From contig QKXI01000014.1 in assembly GCA_003367665.1 (NCBI GenBank), positions 62,001-126,000 on the forward strand: a stretch of 64,000 nt of DNA. The letters are read 5' to 3'. Both the position numbers and the translations under genes were made by a program. Below the pieces are notes generated by a model. That model did no database searches, was not told the origin of the DNA, and saw only the letters and a program-made list of their open reading frames with translations. Below, one piece after another: positions 55,176-64,000 of this stretch (position 1 is the first letter of the stretch; the number at the start of each line of letters is the position of its first letter). Source of the DNA: Leifsonia sp. ku-ls (GTDB lineage: Bacteria > Actinomycetota > Actinomycetes > Actinomycetales > Microbacteriaceae).

Positions 55176-56402
55176 TCAGGCGAGCATCGTGCGCCCGAGC
55201 CAGTCGGAGGAGTCCCGCGCCCCGGGGAGCGCGAAGTAGTACCCGCCGCCGAACGGCTGGATGTAGTCGGCGAGCGGCTCGCCGGCCAGCCGTTTCTGCA
55301 CGGTGACGAACTGCCGGTCGAGGTCCTGGTTGAACGCCACGAACACCAGGCCCATGTCGAGGTTGCCGTTGGCGTCGAGGCCGCCGTCGTAGTTGTAGGC
55401 GCGGCGCAGCATCCGCTGGTCTTCGGTGTCGTGGGTGCGCGGGTTCGCGAGCCGGATGTGCGCGTCCAGCTGGATGACGTCGCCGGTCGGGTCGTTCTCG
55501 TAGTGCGGGTCGTCGTGCTCCGCGGAGGCCGTCAGCGGGGCGCCGGTGTCGCGGCGGCGACCGATCATGCTCTCCTGCTCGTGCAGGTTCACCCGGTCCC
55601 AGAACTCGACCAGCATCCGGATGACGCGGACCACGTGGTAGCTGCCGCCCGTGACCCACGACGGCTCCGGAGCGCCGCCTTTCGCCCAGACCAGGCGGGA
55701 CATCAGGGACGCGTCGGAGGTGCCCGGGTTGCCCGTCCCGTCCTTGAAGCCCATCAGGTTGCGCGGGGTGCCGCTCGGACGCGGCGGCGAGACGAAGCCG
55801 TCCTGCCGCCAGCGCACCTGCATCGCGCCGCGCGTCGCGCGGGCGATCTCGCGGACGGCGTGGGTCACGGTGTCGCGGTTGGCGGCGCAGACCTGCAGCA
55901 GCAGGTCGCCGTCGCACACCTCGCGGCGGAGGGCGTCGTCGGGGAACTCGTCCATCGTGCGCAGCCGGGCCGGCTTGCGGTCGGCGAGCCCGAAGCGCCC
56001 GTCGAAGAGCGAGGCGCCGACCGAGACGGTCACCGTGAGCTCGTCAGGCACCACGTTCGGCCCGAGCACGCCGGAGTCGCGCGGCGGCGCCGTGAGCCCG
56101 GGGTCGGGCGGCGTGCCGCCCGTGGTCAGGAACCGCGCGCGTTCGGTGATCGTCTTCAGCAGGTCGGCCAGCTCCGCCCGGGAGGCGGCGGTGACGTCGA
56201 GCGCGACGAACGACGCGGCCGCCTGCGCCGGCGTGAGGATTCCCTGCTGGTGGACGCCGTGGAACGGGAGCGCAGCGCCCCCGGTCGCGGCGGGGTGCGC
56301 GGACGTCATGGCCGCGGCGGACCCCGCGGACCCGGCGAGCCCTGCGGTCGCGGCCGTCGCCGCCGATGCGGCCAGGAACCCGCGTCGGTCGAGTGTGGTC
56401 AT
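55176..56402 (-). CDS. efeB: EfeB, Dyp-type haem peroxidase/deferrochelatase
   Basis: The 408-residue protein begins with a twin-arginine signal (TTLDRRGFLAASAATAATAG), so it is exported folded. The Dyp-type motif GFKDGTGNP includes the distal Asp, the proximal haem ligand His lies in NPRTHDTEDQRM, and the distal Arg is likely in MLVEFWDRVNL. EfeB takes part in the EfeUOB iron system, oxidising ferrous iron or recovering iron from haem. Its start overlaps the efeO stop by ATGA. Confidence 0.9.
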   Translation of the reverse strand: MTTLDRRGFLAASAATAATAGLAGSAGSAAAMTSAHPAATGGAALPFHGVHQQGILTPAQAAASFVALDVTAASRAELADLLKTITERARFLTTGGTPPDPGLTAPPRDSGVLGPNVVPDELTVTVSVGASLFDGRFGLADRKPARLRTMDEFPDDALRREVCDGDLLLQVCAANRDTVTHAVREIARATRGAMQVRWRQDGFVSPPRPSGTPRNLMGFKDGTGNPGTSDASLMSRLVWAKGGAPEPSWVTGGSYHVVRVIRMLVEFWDRVNLHEQESMIGRRRDTGAPLTASAEHDDPHYENDPTGDVIQLDAHIRLANPRTHDTEDQRMLRRAYNYDGGLDANGNLDMGLVFVAFNQDLDRQFVTVQKRLAGEPLADYIQPFGGGYYFALPGARDSSDWLGRTMLA

Positions 56403-57595
56403 GGCTCCCTCCTGGGGTCGCAGATGGCGGCGACCGGCGCCAGAAGCTCGACGGCCCGGTCCAGCGCCGCGTCGATCCGCTCCCGCACGGGGCGTTCGAG
56501 CGCGCCAAGCGGCGTCCAGGTGCCGTCGGCCGAGCGTTGCGCCTCGACGATCGCGTGCGCGTCGGCGAGGGCCTGCTGCGTCACGGTGAGGCGGTCGTAG
56601 CGCGAGGCGAGGATGTCGTGCAACGGCGCGAGGGCGGCCTCTGCTCCGCTCAGCTGCGCATCCACCGTGGCCAGGGAGGTGTGCGAGCCGGCGTCGTCCG
56701 CCCCGGTGAGGGTCCGCTGGATCGCGTCCTCGACGATCTCGTGCGCGCGGAGGGCCACCTCGCCGGGGTCGAGCTGCGCGCTCGCGAACTGGGCCTGGAG
56801 CCGGTCGACCAGAGTCACCAGCGCCTGCGCCGACGCGGCGACGGTGCTCGCGGGCGCCCCGCTCCAGAGCTGCGCCTCCACCAGGGGGAAGCCGGTCCTG
56901 TCGCCGTGCGACGGCCCGTCGAGCTGGTCGCCGACCTCACCGAAGGCGTCGTACGCCCCACCGAGCGTCTGGTACGTGGAGTGAGCGGTCAGCCAGTCGC
57001 GTCGCGCGGCCGCTAAGTCGCCCTCCTCTGCGTCGGCCGCGACGGCGGCGGCCTGTGCGCGCAGCACGGGGATGCGGGAGCCGACCCAGTCCGTGTAGAC
57101 CTTCGTCACCGGAATGAGGTCGTTGCGTGTGACCGGAACGACCCCGGGCGTCAGCTGCGACCCCGGCGGCGCCTTCCCCACGGCGACGGTCGGCCCGCGC
57201 ACGGGATCCATGTCGGCGGGCAGGCACACCACGCGGTAGCGCCCCGCCCCGAGAGTGACGCGGACCGTCGCATGCGCGCCCGCCCCGAGGTTCTCGAGGT
57301 CGAGGTACACGCGCTTGCTGTCCACCGCCTGCAGGTACACCTCGATGCCGGCGACCGTGGTGTTGGTGACGGTCAGCGTCTGCTCGCCACCGGCGACCTG
57401 GTGGGCGCCCTTCCCGGAGCCGCCGCCGTCACCCCAGCCACGGCCGCAGTCGTCCATCCCTGCCGCCACGTCGAAGGCGCTGGGAGCCGCCGCGCCGGTG
57501 GCGGCAGGCCGCAGCGCGATCGCGAGCACGGTGGCGACGACGACGAGCGCGCCGACGACCGCGAGGATCGCGGTCAGCCGGGCGCGAGCAGACAT
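56399..57595 (-). CDS. efeO: EfeO, iron-binding protein with cupredoxin and M75 imelysin domains
   Basis: The 398-residue protein has an N-terminal membrane helix or signal (LTAILAVVGALVVVATVLAI), a cupredoxin-like domain with two Cys residues (MDDCGRGW and VVCLPADM), and a C-terminal M75 domain with the HxxE metal motif in RAHEIVEDAIQ. It would bind periplasmic-side ferrous iron for EfeU. No efeU permease gene is adjacent: the upstream neighbour is an unrelated, divergent gene. The ATG at 57595 is preferred; 57637 would add 14 residues. Confidence 0.9.
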   Translation of the reverse strand: MSARARLTAILAVVGALVVVATVLAIALRPAATGAAAPSAFDVAAGMDDCGRGWGDGGGSGKGAHQVAGGEQTLTVTNTTVAGIEVYLQAVDSKRVYLDLENLGAGAHATVRVTLGAGRYRVVCLPADMDPVRGPTVAVGKAPPGSQLTPGVVPVTRNDLIPVTKVYTDWVGSRIPVLRAQAAAVAADAEEGDLAAARRDWLTAHSTYQTLGGAYDAFGEVGDQLDGPSHGDRTGFPLVEAQLWSGAPASTVAASAQALVTLVDRLQAQFASAQLDPGEVALRAHEIVEDAIQRTLTGADDAGSHTSLATVDAQLSGAEAALAPLHDILASRYDRLTVTQQALADAHAIVEAQRSADGTWTPLGALERPVRERIDAALDRAVELLAPVAAICDPRREP

Positions 57596-57825
57596 CGGCG
57601 GAAGGCCTCCAGGGGGGAAGGGGGGTGGTCCGGGCATCCCGGCGACAGCGATCCTAGAAGCGCCCGACCCGGCCGGATCCGGCCTTCACCCGGAGTTCAC
57701 CGGACCGTCATCCCGCCGCCCCCATCCGGGGGACGCGGTCAGCGCTTTCCGTTCGTGCCGCGAACAGCCCGATCGCGACCCCCACCGCGATGGGCGCATG
57801 ATGTTCTGAGCGAGGAAGGGGGCGC

Positions 57826-58050
57826 ATGCGAGAGGCGAGCTGCCCGCAATGCCGGGGCGCGGCGCGCCTGGTGAGCAACCCCTACTACGGCGCCGGCCTC
57901 GCGGTGCACCGCGACCTCCTCGTCTGCCAGGAGTGCGGCTACTCGGGCTTCGCGGAGAACGACCAGGAGGCGGTGGAGGAGGCCGCGGTGGCGGAGCCGG
58001 AGGGGGTGCTGCGGCGACTGCTGCGGGCGCTGCGCGGGGGTGGAGGCTAG
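57826..58050 (+). CDS. small zinc-ribbon protein
   Basis: The 74-residue protein has two Cys pairs, SCPQCRG near the N-terminus and VCQECGYSGFAE about 30 residues later, which form a zinc ribbon. An acidic segment and a basic Arg/Leu tail follow. The function is unknown. Its end overlaps the convergent response regulator gene by 4 bp. Confidence 0.7.
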   Translation: MREASCPQCRGAARLVSNPYYGAGLAVHRDLLVCQECGYSGFAENDQEAVEEAAVAEPEGVLRRLLRALRGGGG

Positions 58051-58694
58051 CGGATCCGCACCCGCCCCTGCTGCCACATCCGCGCCGCCGTCACCCGCGG
58101 GTTCGCCTGCTCGTCCGCGTCCACCCCGAGCGCCGCGTACAGCCGTGCGAGCATCGTCTCGACGGCGCGCACGCTGGTCCCGCGCTCAGCGGCGATCCGT
58201 CGCGTGGAGGCGCCGGCCGCGACAAGGCGAAGCACTTCGGCCTGCGCGCGCGTCACCGTTCGCACGTCGCCCTCCGGCTCGTCGGTGTGGTGCTCGCCGC
58301 CGACGATGGCCGCGTCGACCGCCGCGACCAGCACGTCCACGTCTTTCACCTGCGACTTGACCAGGTAGACCACGTTGGGTGGGAGGGCGTCGTCGCCGAC
58401 CGCGAGCTCCGGTGAGAGGTGCGAGGTGAGCACGACCAGACCGACCCACGGCAGTTCGCGGTGGACGCGCCACAGCAGCTCGGCGCCGGAGCCGCCGCCG
58501 CCGAAGTCGAGGTCCGTCACGACGGCGTTCGGCTCCACCTCGGCGATCGTGTCCCAGGCGTCCTCGGCGCTGGTCGCCTGGGCGGCCTCGATCCCGGTGG
58601 AGCGCAGGGCGGACGCCACCATCGACGCCGTGAAGACGTCGTCGTCGGCGACCACGGCGCGCAGGGTCCGCGTACGCGCGGAGGTGTCGGTCAT
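58047..58694 (-). CDS. response regulator with LuxR-type HTH
   Basis: The 215-residue protein has a receiver domain (AVVADDDVFTASMVASAL, phosphoacceptor Asp in VVTDLDFGG, switch Thr/Ser in LVVLTSH, Lys in YLVKSQ) and a C-terminal LuxR helix-turn-helix (TRAQAEVLRLVAAGASTRRI, RGTSVRAVETMLARLYAALG). It lies divergent to the hybrid histidine kinase at 58933, which is its likely partner. Confidence 0.9.
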   Translation of the reverse strand: MTDTSARTRTLRAVVADDDVFTASMVASALRSTGIEAAQATSAEDAWDTIAEVEPNAVVTDLDFGGGGSGAELLWRVHRELPWVGLVVLTSHLSPELAVGDDALPPNVVYLVKSQVKDVDVLVAAVDAAIVGGEHHTDEPEGDVRTVTRAQAEVLRLVAAGASTRRIAAERGTSVRAVETMLARLYAALGVDADEQANPRVTAARMWQQGRVRIR

Positions 58695-58932
58695 CGTCGT
58701 GCTCCTGCCCTCTTCGTGACTCGATCGCAGGGGCGTCGCGGCCTCCGGTCGGGGAGCCCGCCGTCTCCAGTATCGGTGGCAGCCTCTCGCCGCGCCGGCC
58801 GCGACGGCTCGGCGCGCATTCGCTGCGCGAACATCCGGCGACGGTCGTCCGTGACCATGCCGCACAGTGTAGGCCCTCGACTGCGCCTACAATCCCCCAC
58901 ATGCCCCAGCCGATCCGCCCGCCCGCGCGGCC

Positions 58933-61902
58933 ATGACGACGCCGTCCGAGGCGTTGCGCCTCAACGGGCTCGACGCCCTGTTCCACGGCCACCCCGACGG
59001 CGTGTGCGTCGTCGACGTGTCCGGGACGTTCGTCGAGTCCAATCGTGCGATGGCCGCGCTCATCGGCTACACGGCAGAGGAGCTGACCGGGATGCCGTTC
59101 AGCCGGCTGCTGCACCCCGACTCCGTCGACTACACCCTGGCGCAGTTCCGGGAGGCCGTCGCCGGCCACAACCGCCGCTACGTGACCAGGATCGTCACGC
59201 CGGAGGGCCTCGTCCGCCTGCTCGACGTGACGATCATCCCCCTGCGCGGCGAGGACGGCGAGGTCGCGGCGGTGCTCGCCATCGCGCGCGACATCGGCGA
59301 CGTCGAACGCGCCGCGACCGCGGCCGCCGGCAACGAGGCGCTGCTGCGCATGGCCGCGCGCATGGCCGGCTTCGCCGGCTGGGTGGTCGACATCCCCACC
59401 GGCCGAATCGACTGGAGCGAGGACCTGTTCCGCCTGCTCGGCATGGAGCCCGGCCGGGTGCCGAGCGACGCCGAGTCGCTCGCGCTGTTCCTGCCGGAGG
59501 ACAGGAAGGCGGTCCGGGAGGCGTTCCAGCGCAGCGTGACCGAGGGCGTGCCGCTGGACGTGCGCGCGACGATGGTGGATGCCGCGGGGCGCCGCATCCA
59601 CGCGCACCTCGTCGGCGAGACCGAGCGCGACCAGAACGGCGACGTCGTTCGGCTGCACGGCGCCTTCCACGACGTCACCGCCCTGGTGCGGCACCGGGAG
59701 GAGCAGCGCGCGATGGCGCGCCTGCTGCGCAGCTCGCTCGACCAGGTGCACGACGCGATCGGGTTCGTCGACCGCAGTTGGCGGTTCACCTTCGCCAACT
59801 CGTGGGCGCTCCGCCTGGCCGGGCTCGACGAGTCGCGGCTGCGCGAGAAGACGCTCTGGGAGTACTTCCCCACCGCCCTCGGCAGCTCGTTCGAGCGCAT
59901 CTACCGGGACGCCATGGACCGCGGCCTGAACGGCAGCGCCCGCGCCTTCTCGCCGGAGTGGGGCCGCTGGTTCGAGGTCGACGCGCACCCGACCGAGGAG
60001 GGCATCGCGATCATGGTGCGCGACGTGACGGAGGACCAGCAGGCCCGCACCACGCTCGCGCAGTACACCAGGCGTGTGGAGGCGCAGGCCGCGCTGCTCG
60101 ACGCGGCACGTGACGCCATCCTGGTGCGCGACCTCGACGGGACCATCCGCTACTGGAACCGCGGCGCGGAGGCGATCTACGGCGTCACGGCGGCGAACGC
60201 GGTCGGCCGTTCGGTGCGTGAGCTGCTGTACGACGAGCCGGAGCAGTTCGACGCCGCGATGGCGGCGCTGCTGCGCGACGGGTTCTGGGTCGGCGAGCTG
60301 CGGCAGAGGCGCGCCGACGGATCGGTCCTCATCGCGGACTGCCGTTGGCAGCTCACCCGCTCGGACGACGGCCAGGTGAGCGTCTTCGCCGTCAACTCCG
60401 ACATCACCGAGCACCGCAGGCAGGAGGAGCAGCGCATCCGGGCCCAACGGATGGAGAGCCTCGGCACGCTGGCCGGCGGCATCGCCCACGACCTCAACAA
60501 CGTGCTCACGCCCATCCTCATGGCGGTGCAGCACCTGCGCGACGAGGAGCAGGACCCGCGCAGGCGTGCGACGCTGGACGCCGTCGAGTCGGCGGCGGAG
60601 CGCGGCGCGGCGATGATCCGGCAGGTGCTGTCGTTCGCGCGCGGGTCGGAGGTGCAGCGGGCGCCGGTCGACCTGGCGGGGCTGCTGCGGGAGGTGGGCC
60701 GGTTCTGCCGGGAGACGCTGCCGAGGGCGATCGAATTGGTCGTCGATGCGCCCGAGGTGCTGCCCGTCGTCTCCGGCGACGAGACCGAGCTGTTCCAGGT
60801 GCTCGTGAACCTGGTGACCAACGCGCGTGACGCGATGCCCGACGGCGGGACGCTGACCATCGCGGCGACCAGCGACGGCGCGGCGGTGCGCGTCGAGGTG
60901 CGCGACTCCGGCTGCGGCATGGACGCGGCGACGGCGGGCCGCATCCTGGAGCCGTTCTTCACCACCAAGGAGACGGGGACCGGCCTCGGTCTCGCCACCT
61001 CCGCCGCGATCGTGAAGGCCCACGGCGGCGAGCTGCACGTCGACACGATCCCCGGGGGCGGGACCACGGTGTGGTTCAGGCTGCCCACGGTCGGCGGCGC
61101 GCCGCCCGCGCCCGTCCGCTCCGCCGAGTCCGCCGAGGTGCCGCCGCGACCGGGGAAGGGCCGCCGCGTGCTCGTGGTGGACGACGAGGCGGCGATCGGC
61201 GAGCTGGTGCGGCAGGCCCTCGACAAGCGCGGCTTCGTCACCGAGGTCGCCCAGGGAACGGACGCGCTCGAGCTGATCCGGAGCGGTCGGCGCTTCGACG
61301 CCGTGCTCACGGACGTGATGATGCCGGGAGTCTCCGGCGACGACATCGCTCGACTGCTGGCGGACGAGCACCCGGAGACCGCGGTCGTGCTGATGAGCGG
61401 GATGCTGCCGGGACCCGCGACACGGGCGGCCGTCGAGCGCGACGGAGCGCGCTTCCTGCCGAAGCCGTTCACGCCGGCGTCCCTGCTGGCGACGCTCGAC
61501 GCGGCGCTCGCCGGCCGGCACGACGATGGCGTCGATGGCGGTGCGCCGCCGGAGGACGCCGACCCGGACGCGCTGCTGGAGGGGCTGGTCGCCCCCGCGC
61601 TGCGCGAGGCGGCGGCCGCCCTGTCGGCACGCCCGCTGACGCCCGGGGAGAGCGAGCGGCTCGCCGGGCTGCTCTCCGACGCGTCGGAGCGGGCGCAGCG
61701 CGCTCTCGGCGACCGGGCGCGCGACCCGCGCCTCCACCGGATCGTGGGGGCCGCCGCCTCCGGCGCGATGGCCCTGACGCTCGGCGCCGGGACCGTGCCG
61801 GCCGCCGACATCGTCGAGCGGCTGCAGGAGGGGCTGCGACTCCTGGCGGCGGGGTCCTGGCCACCCGAAGACCAGGACCCCGCCGAGGAGGTGTCGCGCT
61901 GA
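58933..61902 (+). CDS. multi-PAS hybrid sensor histidine kinase
   Basis: The 989-residue kinase has four PAS-like domains (about 10-130, 135-255, 270-380 and 385-500). A HisKA domain follows with the phosphoacceptor in GTLAGGIAHDLNN, then an HATPase domain with VNLVTNARDAMPDGG, RDSGCGM and TGTGLGLA. A receiver domain begins at RVLVVDDEAAIGELV with phospho-Asp in VLTDVMMPG. The last about 120 residues form a helical extension without an obvious Hpt His. No membrane helix is seen, so it senses a cytosolic signal. The divergent LuxR response regulator is the natural target. Confidence 0.9.
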   Translation: MTTPSEALRLNGLDALFHGHPDGVCVVDVSGTFVESNRAMAALIGYTAEELTGMPFSRLLHPDSVDYTLAQFREAVAGHNRRYVTRIVTPEGLVRLLDVTIIPLRGEDGEVAAVLAIARDIGDVERAATAAAGNEALLRMAARMAGFAGWVVDIPTGRIDWSEDLFRLLGMEPGRVPSDAESLALFLPEDRKAVREAFQRSVTEGVPLDVRATMVDAAGRRIHAHLVGETERDQNGDVVRLHGAFHDVTALVRHREEQRAMARLLRSSLDQVHDAIGFVDRSWRFTFANSWALRLAGLDESRLREKTLWEYFPTALGSSFERIYRDAMDRGLNGSARAFSPEWGRWFEVDAHPTEEGIAIMVRDVTEDQQARTTLAQYTRRVEAQAALLDAARDAILVRDLDGTIRYWNRGAEAIYGVTAANAVGRSVRELLYDEPEQFDAAMAALLRDGFWVGELRQRRADGSVLIADCRWQLTRSDDGQVSVFAVNSDITEHRRQEEQRIRAQRMESLGTLAGGIAHDLNNVLTPILMAVQHLRDEEQDPRRRATLDAVESAAERGAAMIRQVLSFARGSEVQRAPVDLAGLLREVGRFCRETLPRAIELVVDAPEVLPVVSGDETELFQVLVNLVTNARDAMPDGGTLTIAATSDGAAVRVEVRDSGCGMDAATAGRILEPFFTTKETGTGLGLATSAAIVKAHGGELHVDTIPGGGTTVWFRLPTVGGAPPAPVRSAESAEVPPRPGKGRRVLVVDDEAAIGELVRQALDKRGFVTEVAQGTDALELIRSGRRFDAVLTDVMMPGVSGDDIARLLADEHPETAVVLMSGMLPGPATRAAVERDGARFLPKPFTPASLLATLDAALAGRHDDGVDGGAPPEDADPDALLEGLVAPALREAAAALSARPLTPGESERLAGLLSDASERAQRALGDRARDPRLHRIVGAAASGAMALTLGAGTVPAADIVERLQEGLRLLAAGSWPPEDQDPAEEVSR

Positions 61903-62030
61903 CGCCACCGTGGACCGGGGGGACGGGGCGGCGTCGGACGCGCGACGCTCCGATCTTCCAAGCAGCGGCAGTGCGGGTGCAACGGGCCGTGCGTGGGCAT
62001 GTGCGCTTCGCGAACAAATTGGGTCATGAC

Positions 62031-62042
62031 GAGAGCGCTCTC
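62031..62042. promoter_or_regulatory. perfect 12-bp palindrome before the RHH-like gene
   Basis: GAGAGCGCTCTC is a perfect palindrome 18 bases before the ATG at 62061. It could be a binding site for the encoded RHH-like protein. Position is the only support. Confidence 0.35.
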
Positions 62043-62060
62043 TTGTGACAGGCTTCGGAC

Positions 62061-62366
62061 ATGAAGGAATCTCACAGTGCCGAACTGACGGAGCCGGCAT
62101 CCGTACACGGACCGGGCCGTGCCCCGGCTGGGATGCCCCTCACGATCCGCCTGGGGGAGCGAGAGTATGCCGCCCTGGTGCGTATCGCCCGCGCGCGGGA
62201 GACCACCGCGGCCGCTCTCGTCGAGCAGCTCGTCCTGCACGCGCTCACCAAGACAGACGTGCCGCCACCGGCGGATTCGCACCCGGCGCGCCGTCATACG
62301 ACGTACGAGGAGGCGACGGCAGGCTTCCGCCGCGACGCCGCCGTGAGGACGGCGCCCGACATGTAG
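62061..62366 (+). CDS. small ribbon-helix-helix-like protein
   Basis: The 101-residue protein contains MPLTIRLGEREYAALVRIAR followed by TTAAALVEQLVLHAL, the strand-helix-helix pattern of Arc/CopG-type DNA-binding proteins, flanked by disordered tails. No toxin partner gene lies beside it. The start at 62061 has GAAGGA-like sequence close by; an internal ATG at 62133 would still give the RHH core. Confidence 0.6.
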   Translation: MKESHSAELTEPASVHGPGRAPAGMPLTIRLGEREYAALVRIARARETTAAALVEQLVLHALTKTDVPPPADSHPARRHTTYEEATAGFRRDAAVRTAPDM

Positions 62367-62430
62367 GCGCCGATCGTTGCGCGTCCGCCAGTGTCACCAT
62401 TCTCACAGCGGGCGTACAGTCCACGAGGTG

Positions 62431-62877
62431 ATGAACCGAAGACTCGCCGCCGCCGCGGTGGCGGCAGTGCTCGTCGGCGCTCTCGCGGGCTGTTCCGCCG
62501 ACGACTCCGCCCGCAGCGCGCTCTCGCAGTCCGCGGGCAGCGCCGCCTCGTCGGCCCGCGCCGCCGGACTGGTGCTCGGCCAGCACGAGGGCGACCGGGT
62601 GCTCTCCACCGTCCTGGACACCGGCCTGACGGACGCCGCCGACCGTCTGGCCACCGAGGCCCAGTCCGTCGCCACCCTGACCGCGCTCGGCGGCATCGGC
62701 GTCAGCCGCGACCGCATCCTGGCCGACATCCGCGCGGCGCAGGACCAGGTCGCCTCCGCGCAGCGCGCGTCCGCCGCCGGACGAGACTCGGGCGACGCCC
62801 TCGACCGTCAGCGCCGCGCGCTCGACCGTCTCGCGCAGCAGTTGGACGCCGCGTCCAAGAGGCTGGAGCAGGGATGA
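62431..62877 (+). CDS. hypothetical lipoprotein
   Basis: The 148-residue protein has a lipoprotein signal with lipobox VGALAGC and otherwise forms an Ala/Arg-rich helical region (DRILADIRAAQDQVASAQRA and later). No catalytic motif is evident. It overlaps the start of the NRAMP transporter gene by 4 bp (ATGA), implying coupled expression and perhaps an accessory role in metal transport. Confidence 0.7.
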   Translation: MNRRLAAAAVAAVLVGALAGCSADDSARSALSQSAGSAASSARAAGLVLGQHEGDRVLSTVLDTGLTDAADRLATEAQSVATLTALGGIGVSRDRILADIRAAQDQVASAQRASAAGRDSGDALDRQRRALDRLAQQLDAASKRLEQG

Positions 62878-64000
62878 AGGGCCTCTTCGCCGTCGCGCTC
62901 GGTGTCCTGACCGCCATCGGCGGCTTCGTCGACATCGGTGACCTCGTCACCAGCAGCGTCGTCGGGTCCCGGTTCGGCCTGACCCTCGCCTGGGTGCTCG
63001 TGCTCGGCACGGTCGGCATCTGCCTCTTCGCACAGATGTCGGGCCGGGTCGCGGCGGTCAGCGGGCGGGCAACCTTCGAGATCATTCGGGAGCGGCTGGG
63101 CGCGCGCCTGGCGGTGGCGAACCTGTCCGCGTCGTTCCTCATCAACCTGCTGACCCTCACCGCGGAGATCGGCGGCATCGCGCTGGCGATGCAGCTCGCC
63201 TCGAGCATCGAGCCCGCGCTGTGGTTCCCGGTGGCCGCGTTCGCCGTGTGGATCGTCGTCTGGCGCGTGAAGTTCTCGATCCTGGAGAACGTCACCGGAC
63301 TGCTCGGGCTCGCGCTGGTCGTGTTCGCGGTCGCCATCTTCTTCCTGCACCCCGACTGGTCGTCGCTCGCCTCGCAGGCGTTGCAGCAGCCATCGCCGCA
63401 CACCGACGAGTCCCCGGCCACCTACTGGTACTACGCTGTCGCGCTGTTCGGCGCGGCGATGACCCCGTACGAGGTGTTCTTCTTCTCCTCCGGCGCGATC
63501 GAGGAGAAGTGGAAGCCGAAGGACCTCGCCCAGTCGCGCGTCAACGTCCTCGTCGGCTTCCCGCTCGGCGCGGTGCTCTCGCTGTCGATCGCCGCGTGCG
63601 CCGCCATCGTGCTGCTCCCGAAGGGCATCGCGGTCACCTCGCTCTACGAGACGGCGCTGCCGATCGCGCAGGCGTTCGGCAAGATCGGTCTGATCGTCGC
63701 GATCCTCGGCTTCGTCGCCGCGACCTTCGGCGCCTCGTTGGAGGTGACGCTGTCGAGCGGCTACACCATCGCCCAGTTCCTCGGCTGGCCGTGGGGCAAG
63801 TTCCGCCGGCCGGCCAGCGCCTCCCGGTTCCACGCGGTGATGATCCTGTCGCTGGTCGTCGCGCTCGGCATCCTGTTCACCGGCGTCGATCCGGTGCAGG
63901 TGACCGAGATCTCCGTCGTCTTCTCGGCGATCGCCCTGCCGTTGACGTACCTGCCGATCCTGATCATCGCCAATGATCCGAAGTACATGGGCGATCGCGT
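62874..64000 (+). CDS. NRAMP-family metal transporter (truncated by the window end)
   Basis: The 375 residues present cover about nine membrane helices of an NRAMP-like carrier. The helix 1 region reads GFVDIGDLVTSSVVGSRFG; the usual DPGN metal-binding motif is not intact here (DIGD). Helix 6 shows FGAAMTPYEVFFFSS, where canonical transporters have a Met-Pro-His-like metal site. These changes suggest a divergent member whose substrate may not be manganese or iron. It is translationally coupled to the lipoprotein gene. The 3' end is outside the window. Confidence 0.8.
   Translation, partial: MKGLFAVALGVLTAIGGFVDIGDLVTSSVVGSRFGLTLAWVLVLGTVGICLFAQMSGRVAAVSGRATFEIIRERLGARLAVANLSASFLINLLTLTAEIGGIALAMQLASSIEPALWFPVAAFAVWIVVWRVKFSILENVTGLLGLALVVFAVAIFFLHPDWSSLASQALQQPSPHTDESPATYWYYAVALFGAAMTPYEVFFFSSGAIEEKWKPKDLAQSRVNVLVGFPLGAVLSLSIAACAAIVLLPKGIAVTSLYETALPIAQAFGKIGLIVAILGFVAATFGASLEVTLSSGYTIAQFLGWPWGKFRRPASASRFHAVMILSLVVALGILFTGVDPVQVTEISVVFSAIALPLTYLPILIIANDPKYMGDR

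Noticed and set aside
53463-56600. A 1045-residue + strand open frame opposite the phosphoesterase and efeB
   Set aside because: It is a shadow of two convincing minus-strand genes and has no recognisable motif.
58186-62100. A 1304-residue open frame on the minus strand opposite the histidine kinase
   Set aside because: It has no domain signal, is rich in Arg/Gly/His as expected of antisense frames in high-GC DNA, and covers several well-supported + strand domains.

Overview
The window is high-GC actinobacterial chromosome. The mix of families (two short proteins of a type I associate with Microbacteriaceae, GTG starts, many ATGA/GTGA overlaps, a CUT1 sugar transporter without its own ATPase) suggests a Microbacteriaceae member near Leifsonia. 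That placement is inference from gene content, since no rRNA is present. I found no rRNA, tRNA, CRISPR array, integrase or transposase.

Layout. 0-10 kb: a DeoR-type regulator (partial) diverges from a tightly overlapping catabolic operon: FGGY kinase, YihT-like aldolase, Asp/Glu racemase-like protein, GH13_18 sucrose-phosphorylase-like enzyme, GH31/GH36-like glycosidase and a tandem metallo-beta-lactamase protein, followed by an alpha/beta hydrolase. 10-11 kb: ArsR-type regulator plus SRPBCC protein. 11-17.3 kb: ROK kinase, SIS-domain isomerase, GH38 alpha-mannosidase and an unassigned (alpha/alpha)6-barrel protein. 17.3-20.5 kb: a DUF2087-type protein with a 70-bp repeat array, and an ABC exporter. 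20.7-35 kb: a second GH38-type enzyme, sugar-binding lipoprotein, MFS exporter, two sugar permeases, a LacI regulator, then an operon of BadF-type kinase, GH4 glycosidase and FAD oxidoreductase. 35-53 kb: mostly housekeeping or unknown genes, including a four-gene unit of paralogous unknowns with a glycosyltransferase, and an SGNH-GAF gene holding a 29-base poly-G tract. 53-58 kb: a phospholipase C-type phosphoesterase and efeB-efeO. 58-64 kb: response regulator, multi-PAS hybrid histidine kinase, a small RHH-like protein, a lipoprotein and an NRAMP transporter cut by the window end.

How it fits together. Five copies of an 18-bp LacI-type palindrome (consensus close to TGTGGGAACGATCCCACA) sit before the ROK-GH38 operon, the second GH38 gene, the binding-protein gene, the permease pair and the BadF-GH4 operon. 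Four of them lie just downstream of a plausible -35/18 bp/-10 promoter. With the LacI gene at 29.7 kb this makes a coherent local regulon for uptake and breakdown of a mannose-containing glycan or glycoside.

The most unusual signals are repetitive. (1) Two copies of a roughly 50-66 bp palindrome sit in frame inside two unrelated enzymes and encode similar peptides on either strand. (2) Two large arrays of a 25-bp palindrome (about GAGTGGTGAC-N5-GTCRCCACTC) flank the MFS-permease segment, which points the opposite way from its binding-protein gene. (3) Several genes carry tandem minisatellites exactly at their 3' ends. (4) There is a 29-G homopolymer inside a coding region.
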